Shown here in pieces: positions 1 to 7,368 of a stretch of 64,000 nucleotides of DNA. This stretch comes from Zoogloeaceae bacterium (GTDB lineage: Bacteria > Pseudomonadota > Gammaproteobacteria > Burkholderiales > Rhodocyclaceae). How positions within the stretch are numbered: the stretch's first letter is position 1; every line of letters begins with the position of its first letter. The notes beneath the pieces were generated by a model. It did no database searches. It was not told the origin of the DNA and saw only the letters and a program-made list of their open reading frames with translations. A program made the translations under genes and the position numbers. The DNA is taken from assembly GCA_024235655.1 (NCBI GenBank), contig JACKLY010000005.1, positions 62,001-126,000 of the forward strand, in the 5' to 3' direction.

Positions 1-237
1 ACGATCATTAAGGATATTGCTGAGACTTTTGGAGTGCATCTAGAGGCTGATGATTTTGTTGAGTTTATTCGCCTTGAATCCGATATTTCTTTGATTGTGT
101 CTGGGGCGAGTAAGTCCTCACAGATTTTTTATCTTCGTTGGTTTTTGGCTCATCGCCCTACCAGACGTATTTTCCGGCAGATACGAACGTCAACGATAGA
201 TATTGTGTCTCAGCTAAGGAGAAGATTCCGAACCTAG
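1..237 (+). CDS. 3' end of an unrecognised gene (partial)
   Basis: The reading frame is open from the first base to a TAG stop, giving 78 residues of a C-terminus. It ends in a basic tail rich in Arg, Ile and Thr and contains no motif I recognise. A GTG codon at base 34 could be an internal start, but the frame stays open upstream, so a truncated longer protein is more likely. The stretch is visibly more AT-rich than the genes that follow, which could mean recent acquisition. No function is offered. Confidence 0.45.
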   Translation, partial: TIIKDIAETFGVHLEADDFVEFIRLESDISLIVSGASKSSQIFYLRWFLAHRPTRRIFRQIRTSTIDIVSQLRRRFRT

Positions 238-309
238 TGAATCTGACCTGCCCGGCAATTTTCGGGCCAGTTAACACTTGAGAAAACGACTTGCCAATTG
301 TGGGGGTTA

Positions 310-1008
310 TCAGAGATCGTAATCCCTAAGCTTCTCCACATCCGCAATATGAATTTTCCGCCCCTCAACCGAAATCAGCCCCTTGTCCGACAGCTCGTGC
401 AGGATCCGCGAGAAGTGTTCCTGCGTCAGGTTGAGCCTTGAGGCGATCACGCCCTTGTTGGTCGGGAGGGTGACGGTCACCGATTTTTCGGATTCTTCCG
501 AATCGAGTTGTTCGCGCAGCAGGTAGCCGATGATGCGCTGGCGGCCAGAGTGGAGTGAGTAGGATTCGACATCGGTAATCAGGTGATGCAGGCGCATGGC
601 CATGCCGGCGATCATCTTGCGGCCCAGCTTTGGGTCGTTTTCCAGTTCTTCCATGATGACCGATTTGGAAATGTGCAGCAGCAAGGAGTCGGTGAGTGCC
701 TGCGCATAGACCAGATACGGTTTTTCCATGAACATCACGGCTTCGCCGAAGGTCTGGCCCTGGCCGAGAATTTCAACAACCTTTTCACCGCCTGCCGGCG
801 AGGTAAAGGCCAGTTTGACCTGACCATAGACGATCAGGTGGAAACCCGAGCAGGCGTCACCCTTGTGAAACAGGATGTCGCTGCGTGCTGCATGTACTTC
901 ACGAGTGCCGCGCGCGATGCGGGCAATTTCTTCGTTCATCAGGCCATTGAAAAGCGGCACATGGGCAAGCAGCGCTTCGATGTTGATGCTTTGATGGTTT
1001 CCGTGCAT
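310..1008 (-). CDS. Crp/Fnr-family regulator, DNR-like
   Basis: This 232-residue transcription factor has an N-terminal cyclic-nucleotide-binding-type beta-roll (about residues 18-110), a long dimerisation helix (about 115-150) and a C-terminal winged helix-turn-helix (about 175-225). The recognition helix carries Glu197, Ser200 and Arg201, the E-x2-S-R pattern by which FNR and DNR proteins read TTGAT half-sites. The only cysteine is Cys53 and the N-terminal Cys cluster of true FNR is absent, so it should not sense O2 through an Fe-S cluster. DNR-type members without that cluster respond to NO through haem; that role here is inference. It is divergent from an HCO-like gene, and two matching TTGAY-N4-ATCAA boxes occur upstream of nearby respiratory operons (7304-7317 and 11866-11879), making these the obvious candidate targets. 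Confidence 0.85.
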   Translation of the reverse strand: MHGNHQSINIEALLAHVPLFNGLMNEEIARIARGTREVHAARSDILFHKGDACSGFHLIVYGQVKLAFTSPAGGEKVVEILGQGQTFGEAVMFMEKPYLVYAQALTDSLLLHISKSVIMEELENDPKLGRKMIAGMAMRLHHLITDVESYSLHSGRQRIIGYLLREQLDSEESEKSVTVTLPTNKGVIASRLNLTQEHFSRILHELSDKGLISVEGRKIHIADVEKLRDYDL

Positions 1009-1135
1009 GCAGAATTCCGAAAAAGACGACGGGTGCCAAGGCTGTAGCGCGCAATGTTCGCATTTGTAGGGCTTGCAGGCAAGTCGGTGCTTGCTGTATT
1101 GGTCATCGTTGCTGGTTTCAGCGTGGGGGCACCTT

Positions 1136-1141
1136 TATAAT
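1136..1141 (+). promoter_or_regulatory. -10 element (TATAAT) ahead of the HCO-like gene
   Basis: A perfect TATAAT lies 24 bases before the GTG start of the HCO-like gene. No good -35 is seen at 17 bases. A TTGGT half-site sits where a class II FNR/DNR box would be (about 1099-1103), but its partner half does not match, so activator control is only a suggestion. Confidence 0.4.
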
Positions 1142-1164
1142 GAGAGCCTTTTGCGCGAGGCTTT

Positions 1165-2499
1165 GTGGATTCGCAAATCGTAAAAGTTTCTCCCGGTGCG
1201 CCTACGGCACTGGCACGTGCCTGGCTCTGGCTGGGGGTGATGGCGCTGATCGGCTCCGGATTGCTGGCCTTGTTGCTGGTCTTTTCCCGTACTCCCGGCA
1301 TTCAGGATGTGTTCCCGCTCAAGGAGTTTTTCCGCTCGGCACTGGTGGTGCACGTTGATCTGTCTGTCGCTATCTGGTTCATGGCCTTTGCTGCTGTCAT
1401 CTGGAGTGCGGTCGGTGGCGCCGGCTTGGCATGGCTGGGCTGGGCCGGTTTTGCGCTGGCATCGATTGGCACGGTCGTGATGACCGTTTCCCCGTTCTTT
1501 CCCGGAGCCGAGCCGGTGTTGAACAACTACATCCCGGTACTCAAGCAGGATGTGTTTTTTGCCTCTCTCTGGATTTGCGGCGTCGGTTTTTCTCTGGCGG
1601 TGCTGCGCGCGCTGATTACCACCTGGCCAAAACGCGTGTTCAGTGAGCCCCTGCGCTTCGGCGGCTTTGTCGGCGCGGTTGCCGCTTTCTTTGCGTTGGC
1701 GGCATTCTTCTGGTCCTGGGCGATGGTGCCCAAAATTGATGAGCCCATCTATTTCGAGGTGCTGTTCTGGGGTGGTGGGCATACTTTGCAGTTCCAGCAC
1801 GCGCTGTTGATGGTCGTGGCATGGTTGTGGATTGCCGATCATCTCGGTCAGCCTTCCAAGGCCTCGCCGCGAGCGCTGTCCATTCTTTATCTGGTTGCAG
1901 CTTTCCCGCTGCTCGCCGTGCCCTTGATCTACCTGACCGTTCCTCCCGGTTCGCTGCCGCACATGGAGCTGTTTGCGAAACTGATGAAATGGGGCCATCC
2001 CTACATGGGGCCACTGATCCTCGTCGGCATGCTGTCTCTCTGGAATGTGCGCAAGGCTGCAGCCCACCCGGCAAAGTCAGCCTTTATTGCGTCGTTTGCG
2101 CTGTTTGCGCTGGGAGGTGTGCTTGGCTATCTGATTCAGGGCGTCAATGTGGTGATTCCGGCGCATTACCACGGGTCGACCGTGGGGGTGACGCTATCGT
2201 TCATGGGGCTGGCTTATGTGCTCTTGCCCACGCTGGGTTTCGGTAAGCCGGAGGGGCGCATGGCCGTCTGGCAACCGTATGTCTATGGAGGTGGCCAGCT
2301 GATTCATGTGCTCGGCCTGGCCTGGTCGGGCGGCTATGGTGTCCAGCGCAAGGTTGCGGGGGCCGAGCAGGCCTTGCATACGCTGCCGCAGAAACTTGGC
2401 ATGGGCATGATGGGATTGGGAGGCGCCATTGCGGTGATCGGCGGCATCATGTTCATTCTGGTCTGCCTGAAGGCGATGACTTCAAGGAAAGAAAAATGA
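1165..2499 (+). CDS. Divergent haem-copper oxidase subunit I-like protein
   Basis: This is a 444-residue polytopic membrane protein of the HCO/NO-reductase subunit I superfamily, short for the family. His63 (helix II) and His336 (or His334) in an H-Y-H motif on helix X fit the haem ligands, and His206 in a GGGH motif on helix VI fits the first CuB ligand. Two features differ from O2 reductases. The residue four after His206 is Phe, not the cross-linked Tyr. The helix VII motif reads GHPY (His278-Pro279) instead of HH, leaving one of the two usual histidines. This argues against a standard O2 reductase and is compatible with an NO reductase-like enzyme or a metal site of altered chemistry. The start is GTG with a GCGAGG ribosome-binding site. 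The stop overlaps the next start (ATGA), and a DNR-like regulator gene is divergent. Confidence 0.75.
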   Translation: MDSQIVKVSPGAPTALARAWLWLGVMALIGSGLLALLLVFSRTPGIQDVFPLKEFFRSALVVHVDLSVAIWFMAFAAVIWSAVGGAGLAWLGWAGFALASIGTVVMTVSPFFPGAEPVLNNYIPVLKQDVFFASLWICGVGFSLAVLRALITTWPKRVFSEPLRFGGFVGAVAAFFALAAFFWSWAMVPKIDEPIYFEVLFWGGGHTLQFQHALLMVVAWLWIADHLGQPSKASPRALSILYLVAAFPLLAVPLIYLTVPPGSLPHMELFAKLMKWGHPYMGPLILVGMLSLWNVRKAAAHPAKSAFIASFALFALGGVLGYLIQGVNVVIPAHYHGSTVGVTLSFMGLAYVLLPTLGFGKPEGRMAVWQPYVYGGGQLIHVLGLAWSGGYGVQRKVAGAEQALHTLPQKLGMGMMGLGGAIAVIGGIMFILVCLKAMTSRKEK

Positions 2500-3077
2500 A
2501 GGAAAATCGTGTCATCTGGTTGGTGGGTGCGACCAGTGTGTTGACGCTGGTCAGTATCGGTTACCTCGGTTACCGAATTTATGGCATGAGCCAGTTGCCT
2601 TCGCAGGAAGAACTCGCAGCACAGGCACGCATGGCGCGACAGGTTGCGCCGGAAGCCGCGCAGGCCGGGATCGATGCGCTGCTGGCAATGAACTTTACAG
2701 ATCTGGCCGGCCAGCCGCAGCCCTTTGCACAGTGGAAGGGCAAGGTGCTGGTGCTTAACTACTGGGCGAGCTGGTGCAAGCCCTGTGTTGAAGAAATGCC
2801 GATGCTGTCGCGAGTTGCCGAGCAGTTCGCGGCCAAAGGTGTTCAGTTTGTTGGCGTTGGTCTGGACGAAACCGAAAAAATGCAGGCGTTTACAAACAAG
2901 ACGCCGGTTTCCTATCCCTTGCTGGCCGCCGGTGCCAGCCCCAACGGTGCGCTCGGCCTGACCGTCAGGGGCTTGCCCTACACCGTGGTCTTGGGGCGTG
3001 ACGGCAAGGTGGCCTATTCGGTTTACGGCGGCATCAAGGAGGCTGACCTGACACCGGTATTGGAAAAGCTGCTTTAG
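2496..3077 (+). CDS. TlpA/ResA-like membrane-anchored thioredoxin
   Basis: The protein has 193 residues, with one N-terminal membrane anchor (about residues 7-29) and a periplasmic thioredoxin fold. The active site W-C-K-P-C places the redox cysteines at 94 and 97. A cis-Pro-type loop (G-L-P-Y) occurs near residue 158, as in TlpA and ResA. Such proteins reduce cysteines in apo-cytochromes or in copper sites of haem-copper oxidases. Its start overlaps the stop of the HCO-like gene by four bases, so the two are almost certainly co-translated. A role in assembling that enzyme is inferred from this. Two hairpins follow the gene. Confidence 0.85.
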   Translation: MKENRVIWLVGATSVLTLVSIGYLGYRIYGMSQLPSQEELAAQARMARQVAPEAAQAGIDALLAMNFTDLAGQPQPFAQWKGKVLVLNYWASWCKPCVEEMPMLSRVAEQFAAKGVQFVGVGLDETEKMQAFTNKTPVSYPLLAAGASPNGALGLTVRGLPYTVVLGRDGKVAYSVYGGIKEADLTPVLEKLL

Positions 3078-3095
3078 CCATACTTTTTAGCTGAA

Positions 3096-3117
3096 GCCGG
3101 CTTTTTCTCAAGCCGGC
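3096..3117. terminator. Short hairpin after the thioredoxin gene
   Basis: An 8-bp perfect stem (GCCGGCTT / AAGCCGGC) with a 6-base loop follows the tlpA-like stop by 18 bases. It has no T run of its own and probably supports the stronger terminator next to it. Confidence 0.4.
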
Positions 3118-3135
3118 AAATCTACAGAGCACGTA

Positions 3136-3168
3136 AAAAGGCCGCCGGCATTTGCCAGGCGGCCTTTT
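3136..3168. terminator. Bidirectional rho-independent terminator
   Basis: The arms AAAAGGCCGCC and GGCGGCCTTTT form a perfect 11-bp stem with A and T tracts on both sides. It separates the rightward HCO/thioredoxin pair from the leftward cytochrome b operon and can stop transcription from both. Confidence 0.9.
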
Positions 3169-3194
3169 CATTGTGCCCCGCAGGGATGTCTTGC

Positions 3195-5114
3195 TTATTG
3201 CTTTGCTTGCGGCTGGAATGCCACCGAGCGGGCAGATAGCGTGAAGGCATCCGAGAAGCACTGGCCGTCTTCTGCGCCATGTGCCTTGAGGAAGGGGAAG
3301 ATGGCCTCAACCATGCGTACCGATCCGCAGGCATAGATTTCATGCCCTTTCAACTCGGGGAAATCGCTGAGGATGGCTTCATGCACCATGCCGGTCCGGC
3401 CTGTCCACTGATCTTCCGGCGCGGCTTCGGAAAGCACCGGGACGAAATGGAAGTTGGCATGATCCTTTTCCCACTGTTGCGGCAATTCCGGCAGGTAAAG
3501 ATCCTTCAGTTGCTTGACACCCCAGTAGAGATGGATGGGGCGCTTGATGCCACGGCGGAAGGCATCTTCAACCATGCTCTTCACCGGGGCAAAGCCGGTG
3601 GCGCCAGCGACAAAGACGATCGGGCGCTCTGATTCGCGCAGCGTGAAGTCACCGATGGGGCCCTCGAAGCGGACATCATCGCCAACCTTCATCGCTTCAA
3701 AGACATGTGTGGTGAATTTTCCGCCCGGCATCAGGCGGATCTGCAGCTCGATGATGTCGCCGAAATGGGGTGGGTTGGCAAAGGAGAAGGCGCGGCGCTG
3801 ACCGTCTTCGAGAATGATGTTGACGTATTGTCCCGCCTTGAACTGCAGTCGGTCGGTGCCCGGCAGCTTCAGGGTCACGCGCATGACATCGTGCGTCAGC
3901 TTGGTCATCTCCACGACCTTGGCCGTGTACTCCTTGATATTGGTGCGGACAGCACTGGCGTCGTACTCGATCTCGCAATCCTCGAGTGCCGTTGCACAGC
4001 AGGCGAGTACCTTGCCCTGAGCCAGCTCTTCAGCCGAGAGCGCGCTTGGCTGATACAGGCCCGGGTCGACCTTGCCGGCAAGTACCGTGCATTTACAGAC
4101 TCCGCAGCCGCCGTTGCGGCATTCATACGGGATGTTGACGTCCTGGCGCAGACTGGCGTCGAGAATGGTTTCGTCAAAGCGCTGCTTGACAGCACGGTTG
4201 GCCGGGTGAAGCGTGATCGCAGCTTCCGATTTGGCACTGCCGAGCCGCTTCGGAGGCAGCCATGGCACCAGCACGAAGAGGATGCCGGCGCCCGCGACGA
4301 CATACCAAAGCGTCATCGGGTCCATGACATAGACGAGCGCCAGAACACCCAGTTCATACCAGTCAAAACCGATATTGGTAGGCACGACAGAAAAATCGGC
4401 TTCGCCGCCCTGGCTGAGAATGGGCTTGACCAGTGACAGGGCAATGAACATCAGCGTGACAGCGTAGCGAATGGGAATGGGCGGGTTGATGTGGGCACGT
4501 GGTACGCGCTGTACGTGAACCCACATGATGAAAACGACGATCAGCGGGGCGCCAATATGGAAGAAGGCCAGCAGGGTGAACAAGCGACTGTTGACGCTTC
4601 CTTCATAGAGGAAGTTGCGGATCAGTGTCCCGTTGAACATGGGCAGCACATCGAACCAGTCGGCGACTGCGATCACCACGAACTGCGCCAACTTGTCCCA
4701 GACCAGCATGAAGCCGTTGATGCCTGCCACATAGACCAGTACGAGCAGGACGACACCGGTAACCCAGGAGAATGCACGGAAGCCCCGGTAGCGGTCATAG
4801 GCAAAGTGCCTGATCAGGTGCAGGAACATGGTCAGGATCATGCCGTCTGTTGCATAGCGGTGAATGCTGCGCATGATGCCGCCTGCCCACCATTGATCGT
4901 GGGTGATGGCTTCGACCGATTCGAAGGCGTCATGGACGCCGGTGTCGGCAAAGATGTAGAGATAGAAGCCGGTAATGACCAGCAGCCAGAACTGCCAGAA
5001 GGTAATCGTGCCGAGGTGATAGAAGGGGTTCAGTTTGTCGCCAAAGGCGAGGTTGAACACATTTTCGACGCGCATGAAGCACCAGCGCAGAAGTTGTTGC
5101 AGTAGCTTGACCAT
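3195..5114 (-). CDS. Cytochrome b / [2Fe-2S] ferredoxin / FAD-NAD(P)H reductase fusion
   Basis: This 639-residue fusion joins three modules. Residues 1-290 are a cytochrome b/b6-type membrane domain. Helices B and D carry His85/His99 and His186/His200, each pair spaced 14 residues as in bc1 and b6f, so two b haems are expected. A D-W-Y motif near residue 251 sits where bc complexes have PEWY. Residues about 300-385 are a plant-type [2Fe-2S] ferredoxin (Cys332, 337, 340, 372). Residues about 395-630 are a ferredoxin-NADP reductase fold with an R-A-F-S flavin motif (441-444), a G-A-T-G-F-A-P nucleotide loop (504-510) and a terminal A-C-G-S motif. Electrons could pass between quinol, b haems, [2Fe-2S], FAD and NAD(P)H in either direction; direction and partner are inference. 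It is the last gene of a three-gene operon starting at 7234. Confidence 0.85.
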   Translation of the reverse strand: MVKLLQQLLRWCFMRVENVFNLAFGDKLNPFYHLGTITFWQFWLLVITGFYLYIFADTGVHDAFESVEAITHDQWWAGGIMRSIHRYATDGMILTMFLHLIRHFAYDRYRGFRAFSWVTGVVLLVLVYVAGINGFMLVWDKLAQFVVIAVADWFDVLPMFNGTLIRNFLYEGSVNSRLFTLLAFFHIGAPLIVVFIMWVHVQRVPRAHINPPIPIRYAVTLMFIALSLVKPILSQGGEADFSVVPTNIGFDWYELGVLALVYVMDPMTLWYVVAGAGILFVLVPWLPPKRLGSAKSEAAITLHPANRAVKQRFDETILDASLRQDVNIPYECRNGGCGVCKCTVLAGKVDPGLYQPSALSAEELAQGKVLACCATALEDCEIEYDASAVRTNIKEYTAKVVEMTKLTHDVMRVTLKLPGTDRLQFKAGQYVNIILEDGQRRAFSFANPPHFGDIIELQIRLMPGGKFTTHVFEAMKVGDDVRFEGPIGDFTLRESERPIVFVAGATGFAPVKSMVEDAFRRGIKRPIHLYWGVKQLKDLYLPELPQQWEKDHANFHFVPVLSEAAPEDQWTGRTGMVHEAILSDFPELKGHEIYACGSVRMVEAIFPFLKAHGAEDGQCFSDAFTLSARSVAFQPQAKQ

Positions 5115-5169
5115 TGTTTTGTCCGCTCAAAGGTTGGAGAGGGAATCTTTCTGTCGTGCCGGAAAGGAC

Positions 5170-5670
5170 TTATTTGATGAAGAGACCACCCTTGTCGGGG
5201 TGGAAGTCAATCACCAGGGCCTGGGCCGGCTTGATGTCGATGGTTTCTTCCTTGACAAATTTCCAGCCTTCTTCCTTGACGTTGTCCTGCATGCGTACCG
5301 ACAGCTTGCGTGTGCCGGCCTTGACCAGTATCCGTCGATACATGGTGGAGATACCGTCCTTGTATAGCCCGGTCGGTTGCATCACATGGGTGACGATATT
5401 TTCACCATCGATATCGAGTTCAACCTTGATATCCGAGCGCTCACGCGGGCAGTCCATCGGTGCACGCATGTTGCGTGGGAGCTTGTCCAGTTCTTCCTGT
5501 GTGCGCTTGCGGCATTCGCGCTCGCCAAGGTGGCTGAACGATAGCTTGAGCACGGCGATGTCGTCAGGTATCTGCCGGTAAATGGGGTTGGTGGCAAAGT
5601 AGCCAATAAAGGCAGCAAAGGCGCCATAGAGGACGACCTGGCCGACGATGGCGGCGGCGGGTTTAAGCAT
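5170..5670 (-). CDS. Membrane-anchored periplasmic protein of the cytochrome b operon
   Basis: The product is 166 residues with one N-terminal transmembrane helix (about residues 8-26) and a hydrophilic remainder likely facing the periplasm. I recognise no family. Two cysteines (in E-R-E-C and M-D-C-P contexts, roughly 25 residues apart) could form a disulfide; there is no CXXCH haem motif or cupredoxin pattern. The C-terminal half looks beta-rich. Its start overlaps the end of the upstream cytochrome b fusion gene by 8 bases, and the second cytochrome b fusion begins 55 bases downstream, so all three are probably made together. I infer an accessory subunit of the putative cytochrome b complex. 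Confidence 0.65.
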   Translation of the reverse strand: MLKPAAAIVGQVVLYGAFAAFIGYFATNPIYRQIPDDIAVLKLSFSHLGERECRKRTQEELDKLPRNMRAPMDCPRERSDIKVELDIDGENIVTHVMQPTGLYKDGISTMYRRILVKAGTRKLSVRMQDNVKEEGWKFVKEETIDIKPAQALVIDFHPDKGGLFIK

Positions 5671-7234
5671 GGTGGGCGTTTCTCCGAAGGTAAGGTTGAA
5701 GTTTGTTCGAGAGATGCTGATCGCTTTCGATCCGCGCTCTGAATTCTGTCAGGTCGTGAGCCAATATTTTGCCATCATTGGCTGATACAAAGCTGACATG
5801 GAGTCTTTCTGCAGGCACTTTGCCGCGCAATTGTGGTTCTCTTTGCCGGTTCAGGCGCTCGACTGTCCAGCGTTCGCCAAGGCGATATTCGCAACCACCC
5901 TGCCGGCAACCGGCAATCATGACCCCGTCAGCACCGGTACGCAGTGCATATTCAACGAACGAGGGCGGTAGCATGCCAGCGCAGATCAGGCTCAGGACGG
6001 CCGTGTCCGTGCTCGCTACCTGAGATACATCGGCGCCGTGGTCACAGCCAAAGACAACGATTCGCGTCTGGCCGGACAGGGCACTCATCCTTTGTTCCAG
6101 CGCTTCACGCATGGTGTTCAGTGGAAATTGCGGCATATCAATACCGGTATGCAGGGTTTCCTGGCTGCGGAAAGGCGTCGATGACGGGCATGATCCGGCA
6201 CAGATGCCACAGCTTGCGCAAAGTGCTTCATCGACCACGGCGACCTGATAGGTGCGGCGGGTAGGATGTTTTGCCATGGTCACAGCCGCATAGGGACAGT
6301 CTGCCTGGCAGCGGGTGCAGCCATTGCAATTGGCCGGGTCGACAACGGCAACCGGCGCAGCTTTTCTGCGGGAGAGGAAAGGCAGAACGGTGAGCAGGGC
6401 GGTCAGCGAGAAGAGCAGAGCCCAAATGATGGCAGGCGATGTCAGGTCCGTGAGCGGGTGAATGAACAGGATGAACCAGTCAAGCCGGGTTTCTGTAGCA
6501 ACCGTGGCAAGATTGGCTGGGATATCGCTCAGTGCAGGCTTGAGCAAGGCAAGCAGCAGAAGCGTCAGCAGGGTGCCGCGCATCAGTTTGCCGGAGGGCA
6601 GGTAGTCGACGCGGGAGATCCTGTGTACGTGTGCCCAGAGTGTAGCCAGCAGCAGGATGGGTACGCCCAGGTGGATAAACACGATCAGGGTGAACAGGCG
6701 ATCATTGATGGCGTCCGGGGCAATGAAGTTGCGGGCTGACGGTTCGCTGAAGATCGGCAGCCAGTCGAGAAGCTCGGTGGTGGCGATGGCCGAAAATTGT
6801 GCCATTTGATCCCATACGATCCAGTAACCACCAATGCCGCTGACAAAGGCCAGCCAGATCAGCGGAATGCCGGTGATCCAGGAATAGAAACGAAAGCCGG
6901 TGTAGCGGCCATAGGCCCATTCACGCACCAGGTGAAGCATCATGACCAGAATGAAGCCGTCCGAGGCGTAGCGGTGCAGGCTGCGCAGGATGCCGCCAAA
7001 ATACCATTGTTCCTCTGAGAGGTAGCCAATCGACGAGTAAACCTGTTCAACACCGGTATCCAGCACAATGTAAAGATAGAGGCCGCTGCCGACGATGATC
7101 CAGAGCAGGAATAGTCCCATGGCACCGAGATGTCGCAAGGGGTTGTGGTCTCCCCCGAAAAATCGGTCGAATGCCTCCTCGCACCGTTGAAACGGTACTT
7201 GAACCAGTGGATGGATGGCGGCACCGGTTTTCAT
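5663..7234 (-). CDS. Cytochrome b / 2x[4Fe-4S] ferredoxin / MvhD-like fusion
   Basis: The first ~290 of 523 residues form a cytochrome b/b6-type membrane domain with haem ligands His87/His101 (helix B) and His188/His202 (helix D). Residues about 297-355 hold two C-x2-C-x2-C-x3-C-P motifs (Cys303/306/309/313 and Cys339/342/345/349), which should bind two [4Fe-4S] clusters. Residues about 388-500 resemble MvhD, the small iron-sulfur subunit that links hydrogenases or formate dehydrogenases to heterodisulfide reductase. The motifs seen are G-C-D-H-G-A (Cys397), C-A-G-M-L-P-P (Cys418) and G-C-R-Q-G-G-C-E-Y (Cys443, Cys448). Fusion of an MvhD domain to a quinone-type cytochrome b is unusual. It leads the operon that ends with the NAD(P)H-reductase fusion, and a class II FNR/DNR promoter lies directly upstream. 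Confidence 0.85.
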   Translation of the reverse strand: MKTGAAIHPLVQVPFQRCEEAFDRFFGGDHNPLRHLGAMGLFLLWIIVGSGLYLYIVLDTGVEQVYSSIGYLSEEQWYFGGILRSLHRYASDGFILVMMLHLVREWAYGRYTGFRFYSWITGIPLIWLAFVSGIGGYWIVWDQMAQFSAIATTELLDWLPIFSEPSARNFIAPDAINDRLFTLIVFIHLGVPILLLATLWAHVHRISRVDYLPSGKLMRGTLLTLLLLALLKPALSDIPANLATVATETRLDWFILFIHPLTDLTSPAIIWALLFSLTALLTVLPFLSRRKAAPVAVVDPANCNGCTRCQADCPYAAVTMAKHPTRRTYQVAVVDEALCASCGICAGSCPSSTPFRSQETLHTGIDMPQFPLNTMREALEQRMSALSGQTRIVVFGCDHGADVSQVASTDTAVLSLICAGMLPPSFVEYALRTGADGVMIAGCRQGGCEYRLGERWTVERLNRQREPQLRGKVPAERLHVSFVSANDGKILAHDLTEFRARIESDQHLSNKLQPYLRRNAHHA

Positions 7235-7275
7235 CCCGAAATGCCTTTTAAATGGGCGGCGATCATTAGCCGCTG

Positions 7276-7281
7276 ATTATA
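7276..7281 (-). promoter_or_regulatory. -10 element of the cytochrome b operon
   Basis: A perfect TATAAT on the minus strand. With transcription predicted to start near 7269, it sits at -12 to -7, and the FNR/DNR box at 7304-7317 is then centred exactly at -41.5. No -35 is needed in this arrangement. Confidence 0.7.
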
Positions 7282-7303
7282 TTGACCTGCAGATCAAGAC
7301 GAC

Positions 7304-7317
7304 TTGACGCGTATCAA
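7304..7317 (-). promoter_or_regulatory. FNR/DNR box upstream of the cytochrome b operon
   Basis: TTGAC-GCGT-ATCAA differs from the TTGAT-N4-ATCAA consensus at one base and has the right spacing. It is 70 bases from the start codon and exactly 41.5 bases from the start point implied by the TATAAT element, the geometry of class II FNR-activated promoters. A second near-palindrome, TTGAC-N6-ATCAA, lies at 7282-7297 between the box and the -10; its spacing is two bases too long for FNR. Confidence 0.75.
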
Positions 7318-7368
7318 TTTCGCCCGAGATAGCGGCGGCACAAGGCTTTCTGCCCATCTGCGCGGGGC

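Noticed and set aside
1099..1112. Candidate FNR box ahead of the HCO-like gene
   Set aside because: Only the TTGGT half resembles the consensus; the second half does not match, although the distance to the TATAAT is suitable.
1135..2067. 310-residue frame antisense to the HCO-like gene
   Set aside because: Composition is rich in Gln, Arg and His with no hydrophobic core, typical of a shadow frame.
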